Of a stretch of DNA of 64,000 bases, positions 9,063-18,124 are shown in pieces. Source of the stretch: Lachnospiraceae bacterium. GTDB lineage: Bacteria; Bacillota; Clostridia; Lachnospirales; Lachnospiraceae. Each line of letters opens with the position of its first letter. Position 1 is the stretch's first letter. The translations under genes and the position numbers were made by a program. The notes beneath the pieces were generated by a model, which saw only the letters and a list, made by a program, of their open reading frames with translations, searched no databases and had not been told where the DNA came from. The stretch is taken from positions 310,001 to 374,000 of the forward strand of contig JAEEND010000007.1 in assembly GCA_016283575.1 (NCBI GenBank), written 5' to 3'.

Positions 9063-10091
9063 ATGAAGTTATTATCTGTTGCGATTCCCTGCTACAATTC
9101 GGCTTCTTATATGGAGCACTGCGTTGAGACGCTCCTTACCGGCGGTGACAGGGTTGAAATAATAATTGTTGATGACGGTTCCGTTAAGGATAATACCGCT
9201 GAGATCGGAGACAGACTGGCACGCCAACACGAAGGAATCGTAAAATGTGTGCATCAGGAAAACGGCGGTCACGGTGAAGCCGTAAATACAGGTCTTAAAA
9301 ATGCCACCGGACGTTATTTTAAGGTGGTGGATTCTGATGACTGGGTCAATGAAGAAGCATTTCAGAAGGTTTTGAATAAGCTTTCCGAATATGATTCCGA
9401 CGATCATGAGATCGATGCGCTTTTTTCCAACTACGTCTATGAGAAAGAAGGTGCCATTCACAAGCATATAGTGCAGTACAGGGACTGCCTTCCCGTAAAC
9501 CGCGAGTTTACATGGGATGAGATAGGGCATTTCAAAAAGGGACAGTATATATTAATGCATTCCGTAATATTCAGGACCCAAATGCTTCGTGATTGTAAGC
9601 TTGAACTTCCAAAGCATACCTTCTATGTGGACAATTTATATGTATTTGTGCCCCTTCCCTATGTAAAGAAAATGTACTATCTTGACGTGGATTTCTACCG
9701 CTATTTCATCGGTCGTGACGATCAGTCCGTCAATGAAAAGGTCATGATCGGAAGGATCGACCAGCAGACAAGAGTAAACAGGCTTATGTTTGACTATTTC
9801 AGCGATTACTTAAGATCCGGTAAGAGCAATAAGAAGCTTGATAAATATATGTATAACTATCTTGAGATCATTTCCGTTGTATCATCCATCCTCACTATCC
9901 TGGAAGGCTCAGATGAATACCTTGGTAAAAAGAAAGAACTTTGGGATTATTTTAAAGAAAAAGATCCTGTTCTTTTTAAGAAGTTAAGATTTTCGGCTCT
10001 CGGTATCTGCATGAATTTTAAGACAAAGTTTGGCTTTTTCATCGATAAAGCAGGCTATTCCATAGCGCGAAAGATTTTTAACTTCAACTAA
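9063..10091 (+). CDS. Family 2 glycosyltransferase
   Basis: This GT-A-fold enzyme probably transfers a sugar from a nucleotide donor to a cell-envelope acceptor. The N-terminal 110 residues hold the catalytic fold: 'LLSVAIPCYNSASYM', 'IIIVDDGS', 'VNTGLKNATGRYFKVVDSDDW'. The start at 9063 is chosen because AGGGAGG lies just upstream; the track's 9009 start adds 18 weak codons. The C-terminal 200 residues are charged and helical with no clear membrane segments, so the enzyme is likely cytoplasmic. It is a single-gene unit followed by a strong terminator. Confidence 0.88.
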   Translation: MKLLSVAIPCYNSASYMEHCVETLLTGGDRVEIIIVDDGSVKDNTAEIGDRLARQHEGIVKCVHQENGGHGEAVNTGLKNATGRYFKVVDSDDWVNEEAFQKVLNKLSEYDSDDHEIDALFSNYVYEKEGAIHKHIVQYRDCLPVNREFTWDEIGHFKKGQYILMHSVIFRTQMLRDCKLELPKHTFYVDNLYVFVPLPYVKKMYYLDVDFYRYFIGRDDQSVNEKVMIGRIDQQTRVNRLMFDYFSDYLRSGKSNKKLDKYMYNYLEIISVVSSILTILEGSDEYLGKKKELWDYFKEKDPVLFKKLRFSALGICMNFKTKFGFFIDKAGYSIARKIFNFN

Positions 10092-10120
10092 GAAAAAAGA
10101 AAGCTACGCTTTCTTTTTTC
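10092..10120 (+). terminator. Terminator after glycosyltransferase
   Basis: A perfect 13-bp inverted repeat GAAAAAAGAAAGC/GCTTTCTTTTTTC with a 3-nt loop starts directly after the stop codon. Confidence 0.85.
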
Positions 10121-10170
10121 GCCCGATAATCGACTCGATCGATTATATTCCGCTATAATTTTTGTAAAAC

Positions 10171-10200
10171 AAAAGGTTGTCCCAATCGGACAACCTTTTT
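10171..10200 (-). terminator. Terminator after PAP2 gene (probably bidirectional)
   Basis: The inverted repeat AAGGTTGTCC/GGACAACCTT with a 5-nt loop is flanked by A and T runs, so it can stop transcription from either side. It abuts the end of the minus-strand PAP2 gene. Confidence 0.8.
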
Positions 10201-10202
10201 CC

Positions 10203-10898
10203 TTATATATACCTTTGTGTTTTAGCAGATCTCTTTTCCATGTTGAAACCGAAAGCGGGATGCTCTTTAAAATATCCCTGCAATTCTTTGTTATAAACCA
10301 TAATCGCCATGAGCCCTGCCATTAAGAATGCGGTAAATACATCAAATGTGGAATGCTGCTTAATAAACATGGTACTGAGTATTATGGACACGGAGGTTAA
10401 AAGGGATACGTTCCTGACAAGACCTTTGTGCTTTAAATTCTTTGTGTTAAGGATGCACAGGTGACAACCGATGGAGTTGTACACGTGGATACTGGGCCAC
10501 AGATTTGTGGGGGTATCGGCTCTGTAAATTGCCTTAACAAGTCGGAGACACATATTGTCCTCGGTAAGGTTCCTGGGACGCAGATTGTGACCGTTGGGGA
10601 AGAAGGTTGATACAAGCAAAAATACGGTCATTCCCGTCATAAGGAATATGAGAGATTTGTCATATGCTTCTTTATCCTTTAAAAATGCAATCCCCACCGC
10701 CATGAATACGTATAAGAACCATATATAATACGGAATTACAAAATATTCACAGAAAGGAATCTTGTTATCAAGCTTGGTGTGAATAATGGTGTAAGACGAA
10801 GGCACTCTTGATTCCAGCAAAAAGAACCATGTGAGATAGACTGCCGTATAGATCAGTACAGGTAAACCATGCTTATACTTGTTCCAAAACTTTTTCAT
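10203..10898 (-). CDS. PAP2-superfamily membrane phosphatase
   Basis: The 231-residue protein has about six hydrophobic segments and the phosphatase motifs of the type 2 phosphatidic acid phosphatase superfamily: 'WPSIHVYNS' (PSxH motif) and 'KQHSTFDVF' (His and Asp of the third motif). The expected role is dephosphorylation of lipid phosphates at the membrane. It lies 15 bp downstream of a diacylglycerol-kinase-like gene in the same direction, which fits a shared role in phosphatidate and diacylglycerol turnover. The arrangement also resembles bacterial inositol-phosphoceramide-type PAP2 enzymes; substrate is unknown. Confidence 0.85.
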   Translation of the reverse strand: MKKFWNKYKHGLPVLIYTAVYLTWFFLLESRVPSSYTIIHTKLDNKIPFCEYFVIPYYIWFLYVFMAVGIAFLKDKEAYDKSLIFLMTGMTVFLLVSTFFPNGHNLRPRNLTEDNMCLRLVKAIYRADTPTNLWPSIHVYNSIGCHLCILNTKNLKHKGLVRNVSLLTSVSIILSTMFIKQHSTFDVFTAFLMAGLMAIMVYNKELQGYFKEHPAFGFNMEKRSAKTQRYI

Positions 10899-10913
10899 GT
10901 TACTCCCTCTAAA

Positions 10914-11867
10914 CTAGTACAAAAACCTGAGCCTTTTAGGAAGAACCGCAACTTTTATGCGTCCGGACTTAGCATATACCTCCCCGTCCGTATGTACATA
11001 AAGGGGTTTTTCCGTCTCTACTTCAAAACTCTTTACTTTAAACATATGAACATGTTTATCTTTAGTATGGCGACCGTTCATTGCCTGGGGTAAAAGTCTT
11101 ATGACATCCCAGGGCTCGATATCGCCTACAGCTAAAACATCGATCAGACCGTCATCGCAGGATGCATCCGGTGCAAATTTAAATCCACCGCCTTCATATT
11201 TGGTATTCATGCCTACGATAAACCGGCTCTTTTTAAAGAAAACCTCTGCGCCGTCATCAAGCAGTAATCTTGTCTCATGTAAATCCTTGGAGAAGATGAG
11301 CCTGATACCGACAAATGTATAAATAAGCTTTCCGAGGCCAAATCTGTTAAGAAAATTCTTGGCTTTAGACTTCATGGCTCCCGCGCATACCGCCGCATCA
11401 TAACCGATGCCTGTGGAAACCGCAAAGAGGCGGGTCTTCGGAATTTCTTTTTTTGCTTCAAATATATTTTCGTATGTAAGTTCACCGATATCTATAAGTC
11501 TCGGTATCTTAACCGAAAGAATATGCTTAAGGGATACTATGGGATCGTCGGAATATTCAAAGCTTTTTGCAAAATCGTTGCCGGATCCGGTGGGTATATA
11601 TCCAACGTTGATCCTTGAAAAATCGACGATACCCTGAAGTGCTTCATCGAGAGTTCCGTCACCGCCCATGATGATGAGGTTAAGTGGAGCAGCCCCCTCT
11701 AAGTATTCTCCGCATATCTCTTTTACAAGTTCCTGTACATGTCCTTCTCTTTCGGAAAAAGAAACTCTGTAAGTGATCCTGTTTACTTTTAAATATTCTT
11801 CAACCTTTTTCCAGACCAAAAGACCCTTGCCGGATCTTGATGCCGGATTAACCAAAAAATAGTACAT
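10914..11867 (-). CDS. Diacylglycerol/lipid kinase family protein (YegS/DgkB-like)
   Basis: This soluble lipid kinase of the diacylglycerol kinase catalytic family carries 'FLVNPASRSGKG' at the N-terminus, the ATP-binding 'IIMGGDGTLDEAL' and 'YIPTGSGNDFAKSF'. The C-terminal domain ends with the usual 'PLYVHTDGEVY' pattern. The ATG at 11867 behind TGGAGGGAGTT is preferred to the TTG at 11879 used in the track. With 317 residues it has family length. It precedes the PAP2 gene, so kinase and phosphatase may act on the same lipid pool. Confidence 0.88.
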   Translation of the reverse strand: MYYFLVNPASRSGKGLLVWKKVEEYLKVNRITYRVSFSEREGHVQELVKEICGEYLEGAAPLNLIIMGGDGTLDEALQGIVDFSRINVGYIPTGSGNDFAKSFEYSDDPIVSLKHILSVKIPRLIDIGELTYENIFEAKKEIPKTRLFAVSTGIGYDAAVCAGAMKSKAKNFLNRFGLGKLIYTFVGIRLIFSKDLHETRLLLDDGAEVFFKKSRFIVGMNTKYEGGGFKFAPDASCDDGLIDVLAVGDIEPWDVIRLLPQAMNGRHTKDKHVHMFKVKSFEVETEKPLYVHTDGEVYAKSGRIKVAVLPKRLRFLY

Positions 11868-12015
11868 AACTCCCTCCAAATATCATTACCCTAGTCAAAA
11901 GTTTAACACAATTTATGCTTCCGTAAATTGTGAATTTTCACAACTTATTTGGCTTTTGGTTGGGAAAAAACCTAAATTTACCGAAGTTATGTTTAATAAT
12001 TATGCTTAAAACATG

Positions 12016-12043
12016 TTGCAATTATGCTTTCTTATGTTATAAT
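12016..12043 (+). promoter_or_regulatory. Sigma-A-type promoter for glyA
   Basis: TTGCAA and TATAAT are separated by 16 bp. The start of glyA lies about 42 bp downstream of the -10 box. The preceding 130 bp is AT-rich with no riboswitch-like structure that I can recognise. Confidence 0.7.
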
Positions 12044-12084
12044 CATAGCAATTTAGCACTCTAAAGAGATAAAGGAGAGGAAAC

Positions 12085-13323
12085 ATGTATTCATTTGACG
12101 AAATCAAGAACGTTGACCCTGAAATTGCTGAAGCCATTGTGAATGAACAGCAAAGACAGAACGACCACATCGAGCTTATCGCTTCCGAAAACTGGGTAAG
12201 TAAAGCTGTTATGGCAGCCATGGGAAGCCCCCTTACCAACAAGTATGCAGAAGGTTATCCCGGTAAGAGATACTACGGCGGATGCGAATGTGTGGATGTA
12301 GTAGAAAATCTTGCGATTGAGAGAGCTAAAAAGCTCTTCGGCTGTGAATATGCCAACGTACAGCCTCATTCAGGCGCTCAGGCCAATATGGCTGTTCAGT
12401 TCGCTATCTTAAATCCCGGCGATACTGTAATGGGTATGAACTTAGATCACGGCGGACATTTAACACACGGCAGCCCGGTAAATATGTCCGGTAAGTATTT
12501 CAATATCGTACCTTACGGTGTTAATGATGACGGTTTCCTCGATTATGATAAGATGTACGATCTTGCCATGGAGCACAAGCCCAAGCTTATTATTGCCGGT
12601 GCTTCCGCTTACGCAAGAGCGATCGACTTTAAGAAATTCAGAAAGGCAGCAGACGATTGCGGCGCAGTTCTCATGGTAGATATGGCACATATCGCAGGTC
12701 TTGTTGCTGCAGGACTTCACGAAAGCCCCATCGGTATTGCCGATGTAGTAACCACCACAACCCACAAGACCTTAAGAGGACCCCGTGGCGGTCTTATCCT
12801 TTGCAATAATGATGTTAATGAAAAATTCAACTTCAACAAGGCAATCTTCCCCGGTATTCAGGGCGGACCTCTTGAACATGTTATTGCAGGTAAGGCAGTC
12901 TGCTTTAAAGAAGCTCTCTCTCCTGAATTTAAGGTATATCAGCAGAATATCATTAACAATGCACAGGCTCTTTGCAAGGGTCTTATGTCCAGAGGCGTCA
13001 AGATCGTATCCGGCGGTACGGATAACCACTTAATGCTTGTAGATCTTACCAACTACGGTCTTACCGGTAAAGAGGTTGAGAAGTGGCTTGATGCTACTCA
13101 TATCACAGCCAACAAGAATACCATCCCCAACGATCCCAAGTCTCCCTTCGTTACCAGCGGTATCAGACTCGGAACTCCCGCAGTTACAACCCGTGGCATG
13201 AACGAAGCAGATATGGATGTTATCGCTGACTGCATCGCAAGCGTAATCAAGGGTGGCGAAGCTGCTATTGAAGCAACCAAGGCAAGAGTAATCGAACTTA
13301 CCAGGAAATATCCTTTGATCTAG
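12085..13323 (+). CDS. glyA: Serine hydroxymethyltransferase
   Basis: This PLP enzyme interconverts serine and glycine, charging tetrahydrofolate with a one-carbon unit. The 412 residues have normal length and strong motifs: '[15 protein letters not shown]', '[15 protein letters not shown]', '[10 protein letters not shown]', '[11 protein letters not shown]' and the PLP lysine at residue 228 in '[14 protein letters not shown]'. It has its own promoter, a GGAGAGG ribosome site and a downstream terminator, so it is monocistronic. Confidence 0.97.
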   Translation: MYSFDEIKNVDPEIAEAIVNEQQRQNDHIELIASENWVSKAVMAAMGSPLTNKYAEGYPGKRYYGGCECVDVVENLAIERAKKLFGCEYANVQPHSGAQANMAVQFAILNPGDTVMGMNLDHGGHLTHGSPVNMSGKYFNIVPYGVNDDGFLDYDKMYDLAMEHKPKLIIAGASAYARAIDFKKFRKAADDCGAVLMVDMAHIAGLVAAGLHESPIGIADVVTTTTHKTLRGPRGGLILCNNDVNEKFNFNKAIFPGIQGGPLEHVIAGKAVCFKEALSPEFKVYQQNIINNAQALCKGLMSRGVKIVSGGTDNHLMLVDLTNYGLTGKEVEKWLDATHITANKNTIPNDPKSPFVTSGIRLGTPAVTTRGMNEADMDVIADCIASVIKGGEAAIEATKARVIELTRKYPLI

Positions 13324-13333
13324 TTAAATTTTT

Positions 13334-13370
13334 AAGGGTCGGCCCAAAAGGCCGGCCCTTTCTGTTTTTT
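13334..13370 (+). terminator. Terminator after glyA
   Basis: The GC-rich stem AAGGGTCGGCC/GGCCGGCCCTT has a 5-nt loop and is followed by a T run. Confidence 0.9.
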
Positions 13371-13463
13371 AACGAGAGACTTAAAACAGCGGATTTTTGA
13401 CAGCGTTGTAACATTTATACAAAAAGCAAAATACAGACTTATGGAAAATAGTGAAGAATTTAG

Positions 13464-13492
13464 TTGATTAAAGTGTAGAAGTCTGATACAAT
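13464..13492 (+). promoter_or_regulatory. Promoter of the ACT/hom/apgM/lysC operon
   Basis: TTGATT and TACAAT are spaced by 17 bp and lie about 42 bp upstream of the ACT-domain gene. Confidence 0.7.
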
Positions 13493-13533
13493 TTCTTTCA
13501 GTCACGGACAACCGTACGCGAGGGAAACACAAA

Positions 13534-13974
13534 ATGGAATCAACAAATTACTACGTTGTAAAGAAGAAAGCTGTTCCCGAAGTACTCTTAAATGTGGTTG
13601 AGGCAAAGAAGCTTCTTGAGACCAGCAAGGCGCTTACTATCCAGGAAGCCACCGACAGAGTTGGAATCAGCAGATCTTCTTTTTACAAATACAAAGACGA
13701 CATATTCGAATTTCACGATAATTCTCAGGGCACGACCATCACGCTGACTCTTCAGATCGATGATGAGCCCGGTCTTTTGTCGGACGTTCTAAAGATAATC
13801 GCAAAGGCGGATGCCAACATACTTACGATACATCAGAGTATCCCCATAAACGGCACCGCATCTTTGTCACTGAGCATTCAGATTCTTGAAAATACCCGGG
13901 ACATATCAGAAATGATCAATTCACTGGAAGAAAGTAACGGTGTGCATTCAGTCAAATTAATAGCAAAAGAATAA
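13534..13974 (+). CDS. ACT domain protein (PheB-like, UPF0735 type)
   Basis: The 146-residue protein combines an N-terminal helix-turn-helix-like region ('LTIQEATDRVGISRSSFYKYKDDIFEF') with a C-terminal ACT amino-acid-binding domain ('ITLTLQIDDEPGLLSDVLKIIAKADANILTIHQ'). Proteins of this family are usually next to hom or pheA and are thought to sense an amino acid and regulate the pathway. Here it lies 17 bp before hom, so a regulatory role in threonine or methionine supply is inferred. No enzymatic residues are visible. Confidence 0.9.
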   Translation: MESTNYYVVKKKAVPEVLLNVVEAKKLLETSKALTIQEATDRVGISRSSFYKYKDDIFEFHDNSQGTTITLTLQIDDEPGLLSDVLKIIAKADANILTIHQSIPINGTASLSLSIQILENTRDISEMINSLEESNGVHSVKLIAKE

Positions 13975-13991
13975 GCATTTAGGAGGTTTTT

Positions 13992-15197
13992 ATGATAAAC
14001 GTCGGAGTTTTTGGATACGGAACAGTAGGTTCAGGTGTTGTGGAGGTGTTGACAGAGAACGCTTCTTTGATCGAAAGAAAAGTAGGGGATAAGGTAAACG
14101 TTAAGTGGATCCTTGACTTAAGAGATTTCCCCGGCGATAAGCACGAAAAGAAGATCACACATGATGTTAAAGATATTTTAAACGATCCCGAAGTCAAGGT
14201 TATCTGCGAAACCATGGGCGGAACGGGCGCTGCTTTTGAATTCACCAAGGAAGCTTTAAAGAAGGGCATCAGCGTATGTACTTCCAATAAGGAGCTTGTG
14301 GCAAGTCACGGCCCCGAATTACTTCGTCTTGCAAAAGAAAATAACTGCAGCTACAAATTCGAAGCAAGCGTAGGCGGCGGTATCCCCATTATCAGACCTC
14401 TTCAGGACTGTGTTACTGCCGATGAGATCGAAGCGGTTATCGGTATTGTAAACGGAACAACCAACTACATGCTTACAAAGATGACCAATGAAGCAGCAGA
14501 ATTTGACGCAGTATTAAAGGAAGCACAGAAGAACGGCTTTGCGGAAGCAAATCCCGATGCCGACATCAAGGGTTATGATGCCTGCAGAAAGATTGCCATC
14601 CTTTCTTCACTTGTATACGGTAAGACCGTTAATTATGAAGATATTCACACAGAGGGAATTACCAATATTTCCGCTCGTGATATTAAATATGCCAAGGCTC
14701 TCGGCTTAAAGATAAAGCTTCTTGCCAAGTATGAAAAGCTTGATACAGGTGCATATGCTTTGGTGGCACCCCACCTCGTACCTGTTTCAAATCCCCTTTA
14801 TCATGTAAATGAAGTGTTCAATGCGATCCTTGTTCGCGGCAACATGTTAGGGGATGCAATGTTCTACGGACGCGGCGCAGGTAAATTACCTACAGCAAGT
14901 GCTGTTTGCTCCGACGTGGTTGAACTTGCAAAGAATGTAGGAAAGAACCTTCACTGTGATTGGGTTGATGAACCTGTTAAGCTTGACGGACTTAAGAATT
15001 CAAAGAAGGCTTTCTTTATCCGCGTAGGCGCAGAACTTAAGAAAGAAGCCAAGGAAAACTTCAAGGTCGTAAAAGAAGTTCATCTTAACTACTACGATGA
15101 ATATGCATTCGTAACGGATGTTATGACCGAAGAAGAATTTGAAGCTGCTACCGCTAAGGTGGGCAAGCTCATTAATTACATCAGAATAGAAAAGTAG
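13992..15197 (+). CDS. hom: Homoserine dehydrogenase
   Basis: The enzyme reduces aspartate semialdehyde to homoserine, the branch step to threonine and methionine. The 401 residues contain the nucleotide-binding 'VGVFGYGTVGSGVVEVL', 'SNKELVASHG', 'GIPIIRPLQ', 'IVNGTTNYML' and 'ANPDADIKGYDA'. A short C-terminal domain with 'YYDEYAFVTDVMTEEEF' is ACT-like. An AGGAGG site lies close to the ATG. It is the second gene of the operon. Confidence 0.96.
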   Translation: MINVGVFGYGTVGSGVVEVLTENASLIERKVGDKVNVKWILDLRDFPGDKHEKKITHDVKDILNDPEVKVICETMGGTGAAFEFTKEALKKGISVCTSNKELVASHGPELLRLAKENNCSYKFEASVGGGIPIIRPLQDCVTADEIEAVIGIVNGTTNYMLTKMTNEAAEFDAVLKEAQKNGFAEANPDADIKGYDACRKIAILSSLVYGKTVNYEDIHTEGITNISARDIKYAKALGLKIKLLAKYEKLDTGAYALVAPHLVPVSNPLYHVNEVFNAILVRGNMLGDAMFYGRGAGKLPTASAVCSDVVELAKNVGKNLHCDWVDEPVKLDGLKNSKKAFFIRVGAELKKEAKENFKVVKEVHLNYYDEYAFVTDVMTEEEFEAATAKVGKLINYIRIEK

Positions 15198-15206
15198 GAT
15201 TTGAGA

Positions 15207-16409
15207 ATGAAGTACGTTGTAGTATTGTGCGACGGCATGGCTGATGAACCCATCGAAGCACTTAATAACAAGACACCTTTGGAATATGCCGATACTCCCA
15301 ATATGGATGAGTTAAGCAAAAACTCCGAGATTGGTATCGCAAACACCATTCCCGAGGGCATGAACCCCGGATCTGATACAGCTAATCTTGCAGTTTTAGG
15401 ATACGATCCTAAAAAATATTATTCCGGCAGATCCCCACTCGAGGCTTTAAGCATCGGAGTTCCCATGGAGGATACGGATATTGCGATAAGATGCAATGTG
15501 GTCACCATTTCCGAAGAAGACAAACCCTTTGAAGACCAGACAATAATCGACCACAGCTCCGATGAGATTTCCACCGAAGATGCAGCCGTATTACTTGAAG
15601 CCGTAAAAGAAAAGCTGGGATCCGACCGCTTCAACTTCTATGTAGGCACAAGCTACAGACACTGTCTTATCGATAAAAAGGGAAGCGTTTATGAATTAAC
15701 ACCTCCCCATGACATTCTTACAAAAAGAATAGGTGACTATCTTCCAAAAGATGCAACACTTAAAAAGATGATGGAAGAAAGCTATGAGATACTTAAAAAT
15801 CATCCCTTGAATGCGGAACGTAAGAAAAAGGGTCTTAACCCGGCAAACTGCTGTTGGTTCTGGGGCGCAGGCACAAAGCCCATGCTCGATCCCTTTTATG
15901 ACAAGACCGGGTTAAAGGGCGCCATGATCTCCGCGGTGGATCTTCTTAAAGGTATCGCTGTAGGCGCGGACATGAAGGTATTGTCCGTGGAAGGCGCAAA
16001 CGGTGGCCTCAATACCAATTATGAAGGAAAATGTGAAGCAGCTTACAAGGCTTTGACGAGTGAGAACTGCGATTTTGTATATATTCACATTGAAGCCCCG
16101 GATGAAATGGGTCATCAGGGAAGCTTCGAACGCAAGGTAAAGGCCATTGAAAATATTGATAAAAAGATAATAGGCCCCCTTGTAAAGAAGCTTAAATGCG
16201 ATAAAATTGACTTTAGGCTTTTGGTCCTTCCGGACCATCCCACACCCGTGAGATTAAGAACTCACACTTCCGACGGAATACCTTATATGTTATATGACAG
16301 TCGCAATACATTAAGATCCGATTCTTTATACAATGAAGAAAGCGGACGTGCATCAGGTATTCTTGAAGAAAACGGATATAAGCTTATTAATAAATTATTG
16401 GAGAAATAG
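15207..16409 (+). CDS. apgM-type 2,3-bisphosphoglycerate-independent phosphoglycerate mutase family protein; candidate homoserine kinase surrogate
   Basis: The 400-residue protein belongs to the archaeal-type phosphoglycerate mutase branch of the alkaline phosphatase superfamily: 'VVLCDGMADEPIEALNNKTPLEYADTP' (metal Asp), 'MNPGSDTANLAVLGYDP' (nucleophile Ser), 'HIEAPDEMGHQG' and 'LVLPDHPTPVRLRTH'. Its position between hom and lysC, with no thrB in the cluster, matches the comparative-genomics proposal that such proteins replace homoserine kinase in some Clostridia and Bacteroidetes. That function is inference here. The ATG at 15207 is preferred to the TTG six bases upstream. Confidence 0.88.
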   Translation: MKYVVVLCDGMADEPIEALNNKTPLEYADTPNMDELSKNSEIGIANTIPEGMNPGSDTANLAVLGYDPKKYYSGRSPLEALSIGVPMEDTDIAIRCNVVTISEEDKPFEDQTIIDHSSDEISTEDAAVLLEAVKEKLGSDRFNFYVGTSYRHCLIDKKGSVYELTPPHDILTKRIGDYLPKDATLKKMMEESYEILKNHPLNAERKKKGLNPANCCWFWGAGTKPMLDPFYDKTGLKGAMISAVDLLKGIAVGADMKVLSVEGANGGLNTNYEGKCEAAYKALTSENCDFVYIHIEAPDEMGHQGSFERKVKAIENIDKKIIGPLVKKLKCDKIDFRLLVLPDHPTPVRLRTHTSDGIPYMLYDSRNTLRSDSLYNEESGRASGILEENGYKLINKLLEK

Positions 16410-16412
16410 AGA

Positions 16413-17741
16413 ATGAGTAAGGTTGTTAAATTCGGTGGCAGCTCTCTTGCCAGCGCTGAGCAGTTTAAAAAGGTCGGACAGATTATCTCTGCCGATAAAG
16501 AAAGACGTTTTGTGGTGCCTTCAGCTCCCGGCAAGCGTTTTTCCAAGGATAAAAAAGTAACTGATATGCTTTATTCCTGTTACAGAACCGCTGTAGGTAA
16601 AAACGGCGAAGAGAAGATGCAGGAAGAATTCGAAGCAATCAAAGCCCGTTATACGGAGATCATTGAAGGCCTTAATCTTAAGCTTTCTTTGGAGGATGAA
16701 TTCAAGACCATCAAAGAGAAGTTCTTGCAGAAGGCCGGTGAAGATTATGCAGCATCAAGAGGCGAATACCTTAACGGTATCGTAATGGCCAACTATCTTG
16801 GATTTGAATTCATTGATTCCGCTGAATTCATTAAATTCAAGGAAAACGGAGAGTTCGATGCGGAAACCACCAACAATCTTTTAAAGCCCAAGCTTCAGCA
16901 GGTTGTATATGCCGTAATACCCGGATTCTACGGATCGCTTCCCGATGGCACCGTTAAGACCTTCTCAAGAGGCGGTTCCGATATTACAGGTTCCATCGTT
17001 GCAAGAGCCTGCAAAGCAGATGTTTATGAAAACTGGACAGATGTATCAGGATTCCTGATCGCAGACCCCAGGATCATCGAAAATCCGGAAGTAATTGAAA
17101 CCATTACATATAAAGAACTCCGCGAGCTTTCATACATGGGTGCCGGCGTGCTTCATGAAGATGCCATCTTCCCTGTAAGAAGCGAGGGTATTCCCATTAA
17201 TATCCGTAATACCAACTCACCCAAAGATCCCGGAACATGGATCGTTGAAAGCACATGTCAGAAGCCTAAATATACCATCACAGGTATTGCGGGACGTAAG
17301 GGATTCTGCTCCATCAATATTGAAAAAGATATGATGAACGCAGAAATCGGTTTTGGCAGAAAAGTTCTTCAGGCCTTTGAAGATAACGATATTTCTTTTG
17401 AACATATGCCTTCAGGTATCGATACCATGACGATCTTCGTGCATCAGGATGAATTCATGCACAAGGAACAGCAGGTTGTATCCGCGATCCACAGACTTGC
17501 AGATCCCGATACCATTGAAATCGAATCGGATCTGTCACTTATCGCCGTTGTGGGACGTGGCATGAAATCCACAAGAGGTACCGCAGGAAGAATATTCTCG
17601 GCTCTTGCTCATGCCAATGTAAACGTAAAAATGATCGACCAGGGTTCCAGTGAGTTAAATATCATCATCGGCGTTGACGATGCAGATTTCAATACAGCCA
17701 TTAAAGCAATCTACAATATTTTCGTGGTTGCGAGACTGTAG
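16413..17741 (+). CDS. lysC: Aspartate kinase
   Basis: Aspartokinase catalyses the first step of lysine, threonine and methionine synthesis. The 442-residue protein has the 'VVKFGGSSLAS' phosphate loop, 'FSRGGSDITGSIVA', 'YENWTDVSGFLIADPR', and 'YMGAGVLHEDAIFPV'. Two C-terminal ACT domains ('ITGIAGRKGFCSINIEKDMM' and 'LIAVVGRGMKSTRGTAGRIF', ending 'NVKMIDQGSSELNIIIGV') indicate allosteric control by an end product. It starts 3 bp after the apgM-like gene and ends the operon. Confidence 0.96.
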   Translation: MSKVVKFGGSSLASAEQFKKVGQIISADKERRFVVPSAPGKRFSKDKKVTDMLYSCYRTAVGKNGEEKMQEEFEAIKARYTEIIEGLNLKLSLEDEFKTIKEKFLQKAGEDYAASRGEYLNGIVMANYLGFEFIDSAEFIKFKENGEFDAETTNNLLKPKLQQVVYAVIPGFYGSLPDGTVKTFSRGGSDITGSIVARACKADVYENWTDVSGFLIADPRIIENPEVIETITYKELRELSYMGAGVLHEDAIFPVRSEGIPINIRNTNSPKDPGTWIVESTCQKPKYTITGIAGRKGFCSINIEKDMMNAEIGFGRKVLQAFEDNDISFEHMPSGIDTMTIFVHQDEFMHKEQQVVSAIHRLADPDTIEIESDLSLIAVVGRGMKSTRGTAGRIFSALAHANVNVKMIDQGSSELNIIIGVDDADFNTAIKAIYNIFVVARL

Positions 17742-17861
17742 GATTCGGTAAAACTTCTTTCGCTCGGATTGTCAAAACATTGTGAATAGACGGAAATAAT
17801 CAGACAATTTAAGGACAAAAGAAACAATTTCAAATAATTATTAATATTTTATAAAGATGTA

Positions 17862-17890
17862 TTGACATTTCATAATTCATGAGATATACT
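17862..17890 (+). promoter_or_regulatory. Near-consensus promoter upstream of putative small RNA
   Basis: TTGACA and TATACT are separated by exactly 17 bp, one of the best promoter matches in the window. No ORF of normal size follows before the terminator at about 17984. Confidence 0.8.
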
Positions 17891-17896
17891 CCTTAT

Positions 17897-18021
17897 ATAG
17901 AAAACAAAGAGAGGAGAAATCAAAACTTCATATAAGAATTATGAAATGGAGGTACGGTCCCTTGGACGTAGAAGTGTTTTAAAGGGAGGCTGACGAACAG
18001 AAATGTCGGTGGCCTCCTTTT
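17897..18021 (+). ncRNA. Putative small RNA or leader transcript, about 125 nt
   Basis: The 383-bp gap between lysC and the GH3-like gene holds a strong promoter and, about 95-130 nt later, a rho-independent terminator. Between them are an inverted repeat (TTCATA/TATGAA), a GTCC/GGAC mini-hairpin and a 13-codon ORF (MKWRYGPLDVEVF) beginning at 17941 without a good ribosome site. The unit could be an independent sRNA, a peptide gene or an attenuator for the GH3-like gene. No Rfam family is recognised by eye. Confidence 0.5.
17984..18021 (+). terminator. Terminator of the putative small RNA
   Basis: GGAGGC pairs with GCCTCC around an inner GAC/GTC helix, followed by TTTT. It lies about 100 bp before the GH3-like start. 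Confidence 0.75.
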
Positions 18022-18124
18022 CTTCTGCCCAAAATCTTTGTACACACTAAAATACATAAATTTTATGGAAAAGACGCCTTCTTTAGTGTATGATAAATAG
18101 GAATTCAGTTACTGAAGAGGGTTT

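Noticed and set aside
11880-12084. Glycine riboswitch before glyA
   Set aside because: The region is AT-rich and shows only an ordinary promoter; no paired aptamer cores are seen.
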